Part shown: piece by piece, positions 1-7,283 of the stretch
Layout: every line of letters starts with the position of its first letter
Position numbering within the stretch: the stretch's first letter is position 1
Origin: Candidatus Poseidoniales archaeon
Lineage (GTDB): Archaea; Thermoplasmatota; Poseidoniia; Poseidoniales; Thalassarchaeaceae
Reading direction: 5' to 3'
DNA: 63,034 nucleotides
Assembly: GCA_012964335.1 (NCBI GenBank)
Contig: DTUF01000046.1
Location: 24,678 to 87,711 of the forward strand
Program-made: the position numbers and the translations under genes
The notes under the pieces: model-generated
What the model was told of the DNA's origin: nothing
Database searches by the model: none
The model's input: only the letters and a program-made list of their open reading frames with translations

Positions 1-332
1 CAATGCCTCCAGGAATGATGCCACCGGGAGGAATGCCGCAAGGAATGATGCCACCGGGAGGAATGCCGCAAGGAATGATGCCACCCGGTCCAATGCCTCC
101 AGAAATGACGCCGCAGGCGGGAGTACCCCCTTCACCAAATAACCCAGCAGTAGAACCAACTCCACTAGGTCCACCGCAAGGTCCACCAGGCCCACCGCAA
201 GGTCCACCGCAAGGTCCACCGGGCCCACCGCAAGGTCCACCGCAAGGTCCACCGCAAGGTCCACCGGGCCCAGCGCAAGGTCCACCAGGGCCAGGTGAAA
301 TGCCAACAACCGATGGAGTGAATGTTGAGTGA
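1..332 (+). CDS. C-terminal tail of a Pro/Gly/Gln/Met-rich protein (partial)
   Basis: Only the C-terminal part of this gene is in the window; its start lies before base 1. The visible 109 residues are low-complexity: PPGGMPQGMM-type repeats followed by many GPPQGPP units, then a short acidic end. The DNA under this part is itself tandemly repeated (see repeat entries), so length is probably variable between strains. Similar Gln/Pro/Gly-rich cytoplasmic tails occur on membrane proteins of this genome (compare 40392-41129), so this may be the tail of such a protein, but no membrane part is visible. Its stop overlaps the next gene's GTG start by four bases (GTGA), suggesting co-transcription. 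No function can be assigned. Confidence 0.65.
   Translation, partial: MPPGMMPPGGMPQGMMPPGGMPQGMMPPGPMPPEMTPQAGVPPSPNNPAVEPTPLGPPQGPPGPPQGPPQGPPGPPQGPPQGPPQGPPGPAQGPPGPGEMPTTDGVNVE
11..90 (+). repeat. 30-bp tandem repeat, two full copies plus partial third
   Basis: A 30-bp unit occupies 11-40 and 41-70 exactly, with a diverging third copy from 71. It encodes a ten-residue Gly/Met/Pro/Gln repeat and keeps the reading frame. Confidence 0.9.
165..293 (+). repeat. 9-bp-unit repeat encoding Gly-Pro-Pro-(Gln)
   Basis: Units of the form GGTCCACCG(CAA) and GGCCCACCG follow one another, giving a GPPQGPPGPPQ collagen-like low-complexity run. Near-identical codons suggest expansion by slippage or unequal exchange. 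Confidence 0.85.
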
Positions 333-733
333 ACCAAGAACTGGATAATTATAGTTCTACTACGCCAATTGATGACGAATTACAAGGGCGATTTAAGGTA
401 TTACGAATTGTTGCTTTCATGAGGTGGGTAACCCTTCTCGCTGGACCGGGTGCAATCTTGATTGATGATTACATTCAACCGTGGCTATTGAATCAAGGCT
501 TGCCCTCAATCATAACAATGGAAGATTTGAGTAAATATCTTTTCCTAGATGTATTGGGTATATCGAGGTATATTGATGAGGAACAATTTCTTGCATATTA
601 TCATCATCTGAACATTATCTCTTGTTTTCTATTTGTGGTGTTTGTAGGCTGGGTGATTATTGCCAAGAAAAAAGCAGTCATCGCGGCTCGTGACCTGGCA
701 CTTATGGAAGAAAAAATGAGAGGGAATATTTGA
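329..733 (+). CDS. Small two-helix membrane protein, unknown function
   Basis: This 134-residue protein starts with GTG inside the stop of the preceding gene (GTGA overlap). It has a hydrophobic segment near residues 26-48 and a strong membrane helix near 90-112 (ISCFLFVVFVGWVIIA), followed by a basic, helical C-terminus. A loop rich in Asp, Tyr and Ile lies between them. I do not recognise the family. The tight overlap with the Pro-rich protein upstream and the one-base gap to the next ORF point to one operon. Confidence 0.6.
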   Translation: MNQELDNYSSTTPIDDELQGRFKVLRIVAFMRWVTLLAGPGAILIDDYIQPWLLNQGLPSIITMEDLSKYLFLDVLGISRYIDEEQFLAYYHHLNIISCFLFVVFVGWVIIAKKKAVIAARDLALMEEKMRGNI

Positions 734-734
734 G

Positions 735-1001
735 ATGGGAGAATATGTCTTAGAAGTTTGTAGCGGGCGGGCTGCGTGGCAAGTTCAACCCTCATCCCTT
801 AGTCAAATTGAAATGAGCGAGGTATCTGAAAAAATCATTTCGTCTGGATGGGAATGCACTTTGAAAAATCGATTATGTTACACCTTTTCTGGACCTGTTG
901 ACTTGACACTTTTCCCAAGCGGGAAATTGTTGATTAAGACACCTGACCAACAAATTGCCGATGACATTGCTAAGAAACATATTGAAACTTGGCTCAAGTG
1001 A
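735..1001 (+). CDS. Small conserved-looking hypothetical protein
   Basis: This 88-residue soluble protein has an ATG one base after the previous stop. The second half (FPSGKLLIKT followed by a helix with IADDIAKKHIETWL) has a strand-turn-strand-helix pattern reminiscent of the repeated lobe of TATA-binding-protein-like folds, where a phrase like FxSGKxxxT precedes a helix. This resemblance is only by eye. It has one lobe, not two, so it is not a TBP. It contains two Cys near residue 40. Function unknown; probably co-transcribed with the two genes before it. Confidence 0.55.
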   Translation: MGEYVLEVCSGRAAWQVQPSSLSQIEMSEVSEKIISSGWECTLKNRLCYTFSGPVDLTLFPSGKLLIKTPDQQIADDIAKKHIETWLK

Positions 1002-1055
1002 ATTCTTCGGTTTGACGGTTTGCTTGAAGAGGGGAGGCCACGACGGTCTCCCGTT

Positions 1056-1673
1056 ATGAGTGGCGATGACTCACATTGGCAAGCCTTGGTTGACAGGGTT
1101 AATATCGGGTTACCAATAATCTATCCAACATCGAATTTGCCTGCACTTGGTTGCATACCCACTTCTGATGCTCTAAATGAATTGTTTACATTGAAGCAGC
1201 GGGGACATGATATGGTAGTCTCCCTAGCTGTAGCAGATTTAGAACAAGCAAGTGAAATTGTTGCGGTACCAATACAAGCGAGACAATTGTTTGAGGATTT
1301 CCCACCATCATCATTGACTATAATCCTACCAGCACTCAAAACTCTTGACAGCAGAGTTGGTGGTAATTCAATCGCAATTCGTATCATCACAACAGGAATT
1401 AGTAGAAAACTTCTCACCGAAGTTGGCCCACTTACAGCAACTAGTGCAAACATTAGCGGAGTGAATCCAGTGGCAGACTGTCAAGAAGCCGCTGAGGCAT
1501 TAGGAATTGAATTCGATGGATTCATTGCTGGAACTTGTTCGAATGAACCACCCACTACGTTGATACGGTGTGATGACTACGCCACCCTCACATCGGGTGA
1601 GCAATTACAGGTTCTCAGAGAGGGTATGATAAGTCAAAAGGAGGTTAATTCGTGGTCAATGAAGATGATTTGA
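1056..1673 (+). CDS. tsaC: TsaC/Sua5/YrdC family L-threonylcarbamoyladenylate synthase
   Basis: Enzymes of this family make threonylcarbamoyl-AMP from threonine, bicarbonate and ATP, the first step of t6A37 modification of ANN-decoding tRNAs in the cytoplasm. Family features visible are the N-terminal IIYPTSNLPALGC stretch (equivalent of the YPTxTxYGLG motif), the SLTIILPA segment, the IAIRI strand and the LTATSANISG motif. At about 205 residues it has only the YrdC domain and lacks the extra C-terminal Sua5 domain. The motif YPTSNLPALG is divergent from the canonical form, so a YciO-like relative is possible. A TTG at 1020 is also in frame; the ATG at 1056 is preferred because homology starts shortly after it. 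The 3' end overlaps map by 22 bases. Confidence 0.82.
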   Translation: MSGDDSHWQALVDRVNIGLPIIYPTSNLPALGCIPTSDALNELFTLKQRGHDMVVSLAVADLEQASEIVAVPIQARQLFEDFPPSSLTIILPALKTLDSRVGGNSIAIRIITTGISRKLLTEVGPLTATSANISGVNPVADCQEAAEALGIEFDGFIAGTCSNEPPTTLIRCDDYATLTSGEQLQVLREGMISQKEVNSWSMKMI

Positions 1674-2665
1674 AAATCTGGCGTGATGCTGGTCATGTTG
1701 CTCGAAGAGCATTAGAATCCATCAAAGATGAAATTCAACCTGGCGCTAGTTGGAACAATGTCATTGAATCTGCTGAGCGTTATATTCACCGCCATGGTGG
1801 CAAAGCTGCTTTCCCGGTAACAATTGGAGTGAATGATATTGCAGCCCATTACACGACCGACCACGGTGAAACCAACCCACCTGGTTGGGAAGAGGAAATG
1901 GTGTTCAAAAAGGGGGATTTAGTTAAACTAGATATTGGGGTCCATGTCAATGGCGCCATTGGTGATAATGCACTTACTCTTGAGGTAGGTAATAGTAACA
2001 AACACACAGATCAAATCAAGGCATCAATAGAAGCTAGAGATGCATCAATTGAGAAGATGCATCCTGGAACACCTTGGCATGAAGTAGGGGCTGCAGCCGA
2101 ACAAGCACAAATTGATGCTGGGTTCGCACCCATCAGTAATCTCTGTGGTCATCAACTTGAAACCTTCAATCTACACGCTGGTACTTCGGTTCCTTCATTC
2201 GCTTGTGGAGCTGAGAATCCATCGTTCAAGGGTGAAGTCCAACAAGGTGGAATTTTTGCAGTAGAACCATTCAACACAACAGGTGAACAAGGATTAATAG
2301 AAAATGTAGCACCTAGGAACTCAAGTAATATTTGGCGAATAACTGGGGATATTTCAGTAAAGAAGGCTTTAGCGAAAAATAAATTGAAACCATTAGGAGC
2401 TACAATGGCAAGATACCTAGAAGAACGATACCACCAACTACCATTTGCTGAAAGATGGGCGTTCCCATTGCTACAAAAGCCATTTCCAAATGATAAAGAT
2501 GAAAGCCTACAAAATAAGTGGGATGCATTAACGAAGAAATTAATCAACATTCGATTCCTTGAAACATACCATATGCTAAGGTGTGCGGACGGCGGTCTAA
2601 TCAGCCAATACGAACACACAGTGTGGATTGCTCCTGGTGGCGCTGAAATCCTCACCGTCGTTTAA
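1652..2665 (+). CDS. map: Methionine aminopeptidase, type II
   Basis: This enzyme removes the initiator Met from nascent proteins. The archaeal/eukaryotic type II fold is shown by the ordered metal ligands: Asp in KLDIGVH, Asp in IGDNA, His in CGHQLETF, Glu in FAVEPF and Glu in SQYEHTV. The helical insert typical of type II lies between the last two Glu ligands. It is 337 residues, longer than the usual roughly 295 of archaeal enzymes; the extra length sits in that helical insert. The start is a GTG preceded by a strong ribosome binding site (AAAGGAGGT at 1637-1645), which decides the start and forces overlap with tsaC. Translational coupling with tsaC is likely. Confidence 0.93.
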   Translation: MVNEDDLKIWRDAGHVARRALESIKDEIQPGASWNNVIESAERYIHRHGGKAAFPVTIGVNDIAAHYTTDHGETNPPGWEEEMVFKKGDLVKLDIGVHVNGAIGDNALTLEVGNSNKHTDQIKASIEARDASIEKMHPGTPWHEVGAAAEQAQIDAGFAPISNLCGHQLETFNLHAGTSVPSFACGAENPSFKGEVQQGGIFAVEPFNTTGEQGLIENVAPRNSSNIWRITGDISVKKALAKNKLKPLGATMARYLEERYHQLPFAERWAFPLLQKPFPNDKDESLQNKWDALTKKLINIRFLETYHMLRCADGGLISQYEHTVWIAPGGAEILTVV

Positions 2666-2681
2666 CCATGTAAATAAAAAA

Positions 2682-2839
2682 ACAGCCTCGTAAAGGTGAA
2701 AACGTGGTATCCGGGATTGAAAACGATTTTATGCCATCACCGTAAGGGCTGTAGTGAACAGGGCCGTTGAGTGTTCTTCGTCGAGTGTGCATCCCATCCC
2801 CTCTACGTATACCTCTCTCCCTGTTCACCTTTCTTTTTT
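2682..2839 (+). ncRNA. Candidate structured noncoding RNA, unclassified
   Basis: Nested complementary segments suggest a folded RNA. ACAGCC 2682-2687 pairs with GGCTGT 2747-2752, GGTGA 2695-2699 with TCACC 2737-2741, and TGGTAT 2705-2710 with ATGCCA 2731-2736 (one G-U). The last two are continuous on the 3' side. A second hairpin follows, with a perfect 10-bp stem: GTGAACAGGG 2754-2763 with CCCTGTTCAC 2819-2828. A T-rich tract (2829-2839) comes right after it, as in archaeal or intrinsic termination. No coding frame of interest covers it. I could not match it to tRNA, 5S, SRP or RNase P RNA. Strand is inferred from the T tract. It could instead be the 3' UTR of map. Confidence 0.45.
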
Positions 2840-3124
2840 GACGATTAGGCTAGGCCATCTAAAATTACCAAATACGTATACAACCATCAGTGAAATCGGA
2901 TTGAATTATTAGAATTATTGAAGCCTCAATTGTGGCCGACCCTACAAAATAACTGTACTAGTCCGATGATGTTATGTTTTCGGACCGGATACTCTAATAA
3001 GCCAATTAATATTAGACCAGTGTTGCGTTTAGGAATGGCTACTTCTTGATTCAATTCGGCAGTTACCTTAATATCAATAGGCATCATGAGCGGAAGTACC
3101 CCTGCGGGGGAATGAGGACTAAAA
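2840..3124 (+). other. Gene-free leader region of the pilin gene
   Basis: These 285 bases carry no convincing ORF; the antisense frame over them is a shadow. AT-rich TATA-like stretches occur around 3004-3012 and 3066-3074. The second would place transcription near 3095-3100. TCCGA 2961-2965 and TCGGA 2980-2984 can form a small hairpin. I see no RNA gene here. Confidence 0.4.
3099..3109 (+). promoter_or_regulatory. GC hairpin just before the pilin ribosome binding site
   Basis: CCCC(TGC)GGGG forms a compact hairpin ending about 15 bases before the pilin ATG. It sits immediately upstream of the GAGGAC ribosome-binding-like sequence. It could stabilise the mRNA 5' end or modulate translation; the role is inferred. 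Confidence 0.4.
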
Positions 3125-3622
3125 ATGATGAAGAACGAAAAGAATGAACAGGCAGTCAGCCCGGTTATCGCAACCATCCTAATGGTAGCAATCACCGTCG
3201 TGTTGGCCGGAGTACTGTACGTGTGGGCAAACAGTTTGGCAAGCGAGGGAACAGATACCTCAGCTAGCACACTGAACACCTACACAGCAGAAGACGCAGA
3301 TGACGCAGCAAACGACGCAGCTGGTGGAGCAGACACACTGATCCGCATGCAGATGACTGGAAAGGATGACCTAGCATGGTCATTCGTTAAGGTTACTCTA
3401 AGTGTCGGTGACAACATCTACACATGCAGCGTAACAGCAGGCGATGACTGTACTATCACCCAAGCGGCTGGTAGTAACGACAACGCATGGGAACCTGGGG
3501 AGTACATCTTCCTAAGTGAAGGCACAGCAGAAATCTGCAGTGCACAAGGCTGTGACGTCGGTATCTCCGTAACAAACGGTGGCCACACAGTTGCTGGTGA
3601 CAGCAGCCAGATGGTTAACTGA
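3125..3622 (+). CDS. Archaeal type IV pilin-like protein
   Basis: The N-terminus has a short basic leader (KNEKNEQ) followed by AVSPVIATILMVAITVVLAG, the class III signal and hydrophobic assembly helix of archaeal type IV pilins (Pilin_N/DUF1628). A PibD/EppA-type prepilin peptidase would cut just before this helix. The mature part (about 155 residues) is Thr/Ala/Asp/Gly-rich and acidic, with Cys pairs in TCSVTAGDDC and ICSAQGC that may form disulfides outside the cell. It is a stand-alone gene with its own leader and terminator and no pilus ATPase or platform protein in the window. Codons are visibly more C/G-ended than in neighbours, which suggests high expression. An archaellin-like role is possible, but the protein is a typical pilin in form. 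Confidence 0.88.
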   Translation: MMKNEKNEQAVSPVIATILMVAITVVLAGVLYVWANSLASEGTDTSASTLNTYTAEDADDAANDAAGGADTLIRMQMTGKDDLAWSFVKVTLSVGDNIYTCSVTAGDDCTITQAAGSNDNAWEPGEYIFLSEGTAEICSAQGCDVGISVTNGGHTVAGDSSQMVN

Positions 3623-3672
3623 ACGCTGAAAAGTTGTTCAAGTAGAAACACAAGTAATGCAAACACGGTCTT

Positions 3673-3716
3673 CGTTGGGTCGCCTTCGGGCGGCTCAACG
3701 GGGGCCATTTTTTTTT
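3673..3716 (+). terminator. Hairpin plus T9 terminator of the pilin gene
   Basis: CGTTG 3673-3677 and CAACG 3696-3700 close a hairpin whose inner stem CGCC/GGCG carries a TTCG tetraloop. A run of nine T follows at 3708-3716. This is the clearest intrinsic-type terminator of the window and supports strong transcription of the pilin. Confidence 0.85.
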
Positions 3717-3795
3717 GTAAAAATTTTACCACTCTGTGAAACTATAGTTAGATACTACATTGTATAAAACAATGGAATCACATTGGCTCAATGAA

Positions 3796-5058
3796 TTATT
3801 GTAATTGGTCAAAGCGATTAATTGATTCTCGAATCTCTTGAATCGGTCTCCAGATATGTGACTTGAAACGAAGTATGATTCTCAGATGTACCCATACTAG
3901 AATAGCCATTGAATGAGTAAACGAAGTTAATGCATTCATCGGACGTATTGATTCGGAACCTAACACACGGACTGCAAACGGAGGGAATAGTATTGCGAGG
4001 AACAAAGACAAGTTAAGGGCTGCAAAGCCCACCGAAATAAAACTCCACTCCTGGGGGTTTAGAACCACTGACAAGAGTACACCAAGGCCACATGCTAGAG
4101 AACCAAGTACTAGGGCTGGCATCTTGATATGTACGTAAAACAAAGTTCGCATTGTCATTCGCATTGGTGCTCCCATCTTCTTAGAGAACATCAAGTCTGA
4201 ATTTCGCCAAAGATGGCGCACGAGTCCTTGAGCTCGCCGCATCCTTTGGCTATGAATTGCTGAAAGCGAGAGAGGCACCGCTTCAAAAAAATGCAAATCT
4301 GGATCATGGATTGCTCTCAATCCTTGGCGACGGGCTTCAACCGCTAGTTGTGAATCATCTGCATTGGAATCGGCTACTACTCCAGCATTGATTGCACTAC
4401 GACTGTAAGCGGCTAGTGAGCCCTCAAAAATTGGTGTTGAATCAAGACGGCTTTCAGCCTCTCGCGCCCGATTGTAGTACGAACGATATGCACTAGAACC
4501 CATCAAGGGTTTGCCATTTTCACCTATTGGTTGCTGTTGGCCACAAACTGCACCAATTTCTGGATTCAAAAACCAGCGGCCAATTCTCTCCAAAGCATTC
4601 GCCGCCAAACGGGAATCCGCATCAGTGAGAACCACCACTTCGCTATCAGGGTGGGATTCAGCCAAGCCTAGATTTACCGCTGCAGATTTGCCTGCAACAC
4701 TGGTTGTCGATAGTAGTCGAACGAGGGGGCCGAACTCTGGTGCGTTAGAAATCCAATCTTCAACAATTTGCATGGTTTGGTCGGATGAACCGGTGTCAAT
4801 TACTAGAACCTCAAGTAATTCTCTTGGGTAGGGCTTGCGGGCTAAGTCGGTCAATTTCCCCTCTATTACCAACTCTTCATCGCGCACACAGATTATCACC
4901 GTCATTCTAGGGAGAGGGACACTAGTTTCTTCTGGGAAGTCAGGCAACTGGTGTTTGGTAAGCCATTTACGTGAAAACCAATCCTGTAATAACAAGGGCA
5001 ATATAGCAACCGAACCAAGTCCTATTTCACCAATAATCATCCATTCCGTTGGAGTCAT
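3796..5058 (-). CDS. Membrane glycosyltransferase, family 2
   Basis: This processive-type GT2 enzyme (420 residues) transfers sugars from nucleotide donors for a surface glycan. One N-terminal membrane helix (residues about 4-22) precedes the GT-A domain. That domain has MTVIICVRDEE, the VIDTGSSDQT strand and the metal-binding LTDADSR near residue 145. After it comes a QRMRRAQG segment resembling the QxxRW region, then two or three C-terminal membrane helices (about 310-400). The ATG at 5058 overlaps the TGA of the upstream GT4 gene (ATGA), deciding the start; a longer frame to 5100 is unlikely. It is co-transcribed with that GT4 gene. Acceptor and donor are unknown. Confidence 0.87.
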   Translation of the reverse strand: MTPTEWMIIGEIGLGSVAILPLLLQDWFSRKWLTKHQLPDFPEETSVPLPRMTVIICVRDEELVIEGKLTDLARKPYPRELLEVLVIDTGSSDQTMQIVEDWISNAPEFGPLVRLLSTTSVAGKSAAVNLGLAESHPDSEVVVLTDADSRLAANALERIGRWFLNPEIGAVCGQQQPIGENGKPLMGSSAYRSYYNRAREAESRLDSTPIFEGSLAAYSRSAINAGVVADSNADDSQLAVEARRQGLRAIHDPDLHFFEAVPLSLSAIHSQRMRRAQGLVRHLWRNSDLMFSKKMGAPMRMTMRTLFYVHIKMPALVLGSLACGLGVLLSVVLNPQEWSFISVGFAALNLSLFLAILFPPFAVRVLGSESIRPMNALTSFTHSMAILVWVHLRIILRFKSHIWRPIQEIRESINRFDQLQ

Positions 5059-6089
5059 TCTATGGTCTCCTGAAGTGAATTTTGGTAAAGTTCTGCCCAC
5101 TGTTTACCTAACATTTCTGGAGTCTGGAGCGTAACAGACGCGGGGCCAGCGGATGCCATTTTTTCCCAGCCAGCCGTATCTTTGAGAATCTCTTCAATAG
5201 CATCTGCCCATGCGTTGGAATCTAAGTTTTCAACAATGATTCCACCGTCTCCTAAAATTCCTTGACAAGCAGGAGATGCAACCACTGGTAATCCGCAAGA
5301 AAGGGCTTCCATAGCCGCCACTGGCATGCCCTCATAATCGGATGGTATCAACAGCAAACCAGCGGTTGTAAGTAACTCATCTTTCTGCTTACCAGTTAAC
5401 CATCCTCGGGCATGTATCCCTTGCTCAGGCCCAAGTTTCCCTACCCACTTATGGTCTGGTGAAACTCCTGAAAGGTGAAGTTGTACATCGTGGCCGCGCG
5501 TGCGTAATTCCTGTGTTGCTTTAATTGCCAATTGATGGCCTTTGATAGGTGAGGGCCTTGCAAGTAAAATCATCAAATTGGGTTTACGATTAGAGGTGAT
5601 AATCTCCCTAATAGGAGGTGCGGGAGAGCCGATAACCTGCATATTTTCCAAGCCTATTTCCCTCTTATGCCGAGGCGTCAAAGCCACAGGTGTTACCAAC
5701 GAATGAGAAGTTAACTTGAAAAATTCAGCTTTAATTGATGAAGAATTATGCAAAAAGGTGTTGAAATTTCCTGCATGAATCTGCAAAATAACTGGAACAT
5801 TTGCGCCAATACACATCTTGACTGCCCTAATTTTTCTCCACCAAGAATAACTGGTAGCCGTATGGATGTGAACGACATCAGGGGGATTATTTTTGAGTCT
5901 AGATTTCAATTCTTTCTTGGCAATGCGCCAAGCGTTGACTTTTGCAATAACTGAACCATCAACATGGGTATTGATAAATTCAGTATTCCAATCTATTGGC
6001 GGATGCTTCAGATGGTGCTTGATTGTTGCTTGCATGCCACCGCGACTTTCAACTGGGCCGACATGTAAGACTCGCTTCAACCCGGCCAC
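5055..6089 (-). CDS. Glycosyltransferase, GT4 family
   Basis: A GT-B retaining glycosyltransferase of about 345 residues. The N-terminal Rossmann half starts at VLHVGPVESRGGM, with the Gly-rich acceptor loop. The C-terminal half has ILLARPSPIKG and the donor-binding E-x7-E region EGMPVAAMEALSCGLPVV. The frame continues upstream to 6203, but homology begins at the GTG near 6089 (TTG 6080 is an alternative), and a longer start would run into the divergent gene. It is first in a two-gene unit with the membrane GT2. The 54-bp divergent spacer to the next glycosyltransferase must hold both promoters. Confidence 0.85.
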   Translation of the reverse strand: MAGLKRVLHVGPVESRGGMQATIKHHLKHPPIDWNTEFINTHVDGSVIAKVNAWRIAKKELKSRLKNNPPDVVHIHTATSYSWWRKIRAVKMCIGANVPVILQIHAGNFNTFLHNSSSIKAEFFKLTSHSLVTPVALTPRHKREIGLENMQVIGSPAPPIREIITSNRKPNLMILLARPSPIKGHQLAIKATQELRTRGHDVQLHLSGVSPDHKWVGKLGPEQGIHARGWLTGKQKDELLTTAGLLLIPSDYEGMPVAAMEALSCGLPVVASPACQGILGDGGIIVENLDSNAWADAIEEILKDTAGWEKMASAGPASVTLQTPEMLGKQWAELYQNSLQETIE

Positions 6090-6143
6090 CTTTGGTACGG
6101 GGGAGATGTAGCAACGATATAGGAGTCGGCATTTCGGGTAATC

Positions 6144-7283
6144 GTGAAACTTCTCTGGGTGACAGCAAAGCGGCTCGGCACAGACCTCGCCAGCACCACT
6201 CAATTAGCAGTCACAAACTCATTAACACAGCGAGGTTGGAAAGTCACAATCGTAGCACCACAAAGGAACCCATCTCAAGATAATAGTCTTACTAAAGAAG
6301 CGGAGAAGGAGATTAGTAATGGCGGTCATTCCTTTTTTGGGGTCAAAAGATCTCACAAACCAGGATTAGGGTGGCTAACCTTCGGCCGTGATTTGAAGAA
6401 AAAATTACCCGCTATTGTTAATGACGGCGATTTTGATGTTGCACTAGTGGAATGGCAGGCGGTCGCAGGTTCACATAAAGTACTGGTACAATCAAATGTT
6501 CCATGGCTAATTGTTGATAGAAGTCCACCGGTATTCCGTTCTCTTGCTGGGCGACTTCAATGGTTTGAATATCGGCGGGCATACAAATTAGCTAGCACAA
6601 AGGGGGCCGTAGGTTCGGTGCCTAAATCACACGCATTGGCTGACTGGAATCGCCAACACAAACGGATTGTTGAACCCATTATCATTTTAGAAGCGGGCGT
6701 TGATGTTTCAATGTTCAAACCCTCAAATTTTACAGGAGTGCCTACCATTGTCCACCATGGGCAACTTGACCAAGAAAGAGAAATAATGAGATTAGTCGAT
6801 ATTGGCTCAGTCATTGCTGCAAGAGGAATCGATTTCAAAATGCGAATTGCTGGGACGGGAAATCGTTTAACAGAACTACAAAAAACAGCAACTCAACATG
6901 ATTGGTTGGAGGTTTTAGGGCCACTACCATCAGACCAAATACCCGAATTTCTTGCCACTGGGCACGTCGCTATCTTTCCTCTTCCAGATGATGAAATATG
7001 GCGTTTATCAAGTCCTCTGAAGGTGCGTGAATGGGCTGCTGCAGGCTTGCCTATGGTGCTTTCAAACATTACTCCTCACAAATCTATTGGAGAGAAAAAT
7101 TGGGTCAGACTTGTTGATGTTAATGCACCATTCGACGACTGGGCAAATCAGGTGGAAGAATTACTGAAAGCAGATCTTGTTAGTATTGGAAGAGAAGCCA
7201 GAAACGATGCTGAAAGGGAGTTTGATTGGCAACAAACTACCGAATCTCTTCACTTGAAACTTACTGAATTGGCGGGACTTTGA
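6144..7283 (+). CDS. Glycosyltransferase, GT4-like
   Basis: A 379-residue GT-B type protein. The N-terminus KLLWVTAKRLGTDLAS is typical of group 1 transferases. The second half contains GVDVSMFKPS, the strand IVHHGQLD, MRIAGTGNRL and the donor-site region SSPLKVREWAAAGLPMV. The canonical E-x7-E is partly replaced (LSSPLKVREW), so the donor may be unusual. Start is GTG 6144. It is followed with no gap (TGAATG) by a flippase and then an Mpo1-like gene, forming a three-gene plus-strand unit divergent from the GT4/GT2 pair. The joint role is inferred to be synthesis and export of a lipid-linked or extracellular glycan. Confidence 0.82.
   Translation: MKLLWVTAKRLGTDLASTTQLAVTNSLTQRGWKVTIVAPQRNPSQDNSLTKEAEKEISNGGHSFFGVKRSHKPGLGWLTFGRDLKKKLPAIVNDGDFDVALVEWQAVAGSHKVLVQSNVPWLIVDRSPPVFRSLAGRLQWFEYRRAYKLASTKGAVGSVPKSHALADWNRQHKRIVEPIIILEAGVDVSMFKPSNFTGVPTIVHHGQLDQEREIMRLVDIGSVIAARGIDFKMRIAGTGNRLTELQKTATQHDWLEVLGPLPSDQIPEFLATGHVAIFPLPDDEIWRLSSPLKVREWAAAGLPMVLSNITPHKSIGEKNWVRLVDVNAPFDDWANQVEELLKADLVSIGREARNDAEREFDWQQTTESLHLKLTELAGL

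Noticed and set aside
2926-3279. 117-residue minus-strand frame over the pilin leader
   Set aside because: It is antisense to the pilin start and lacks any motif or ribosome site; it is a shadow.
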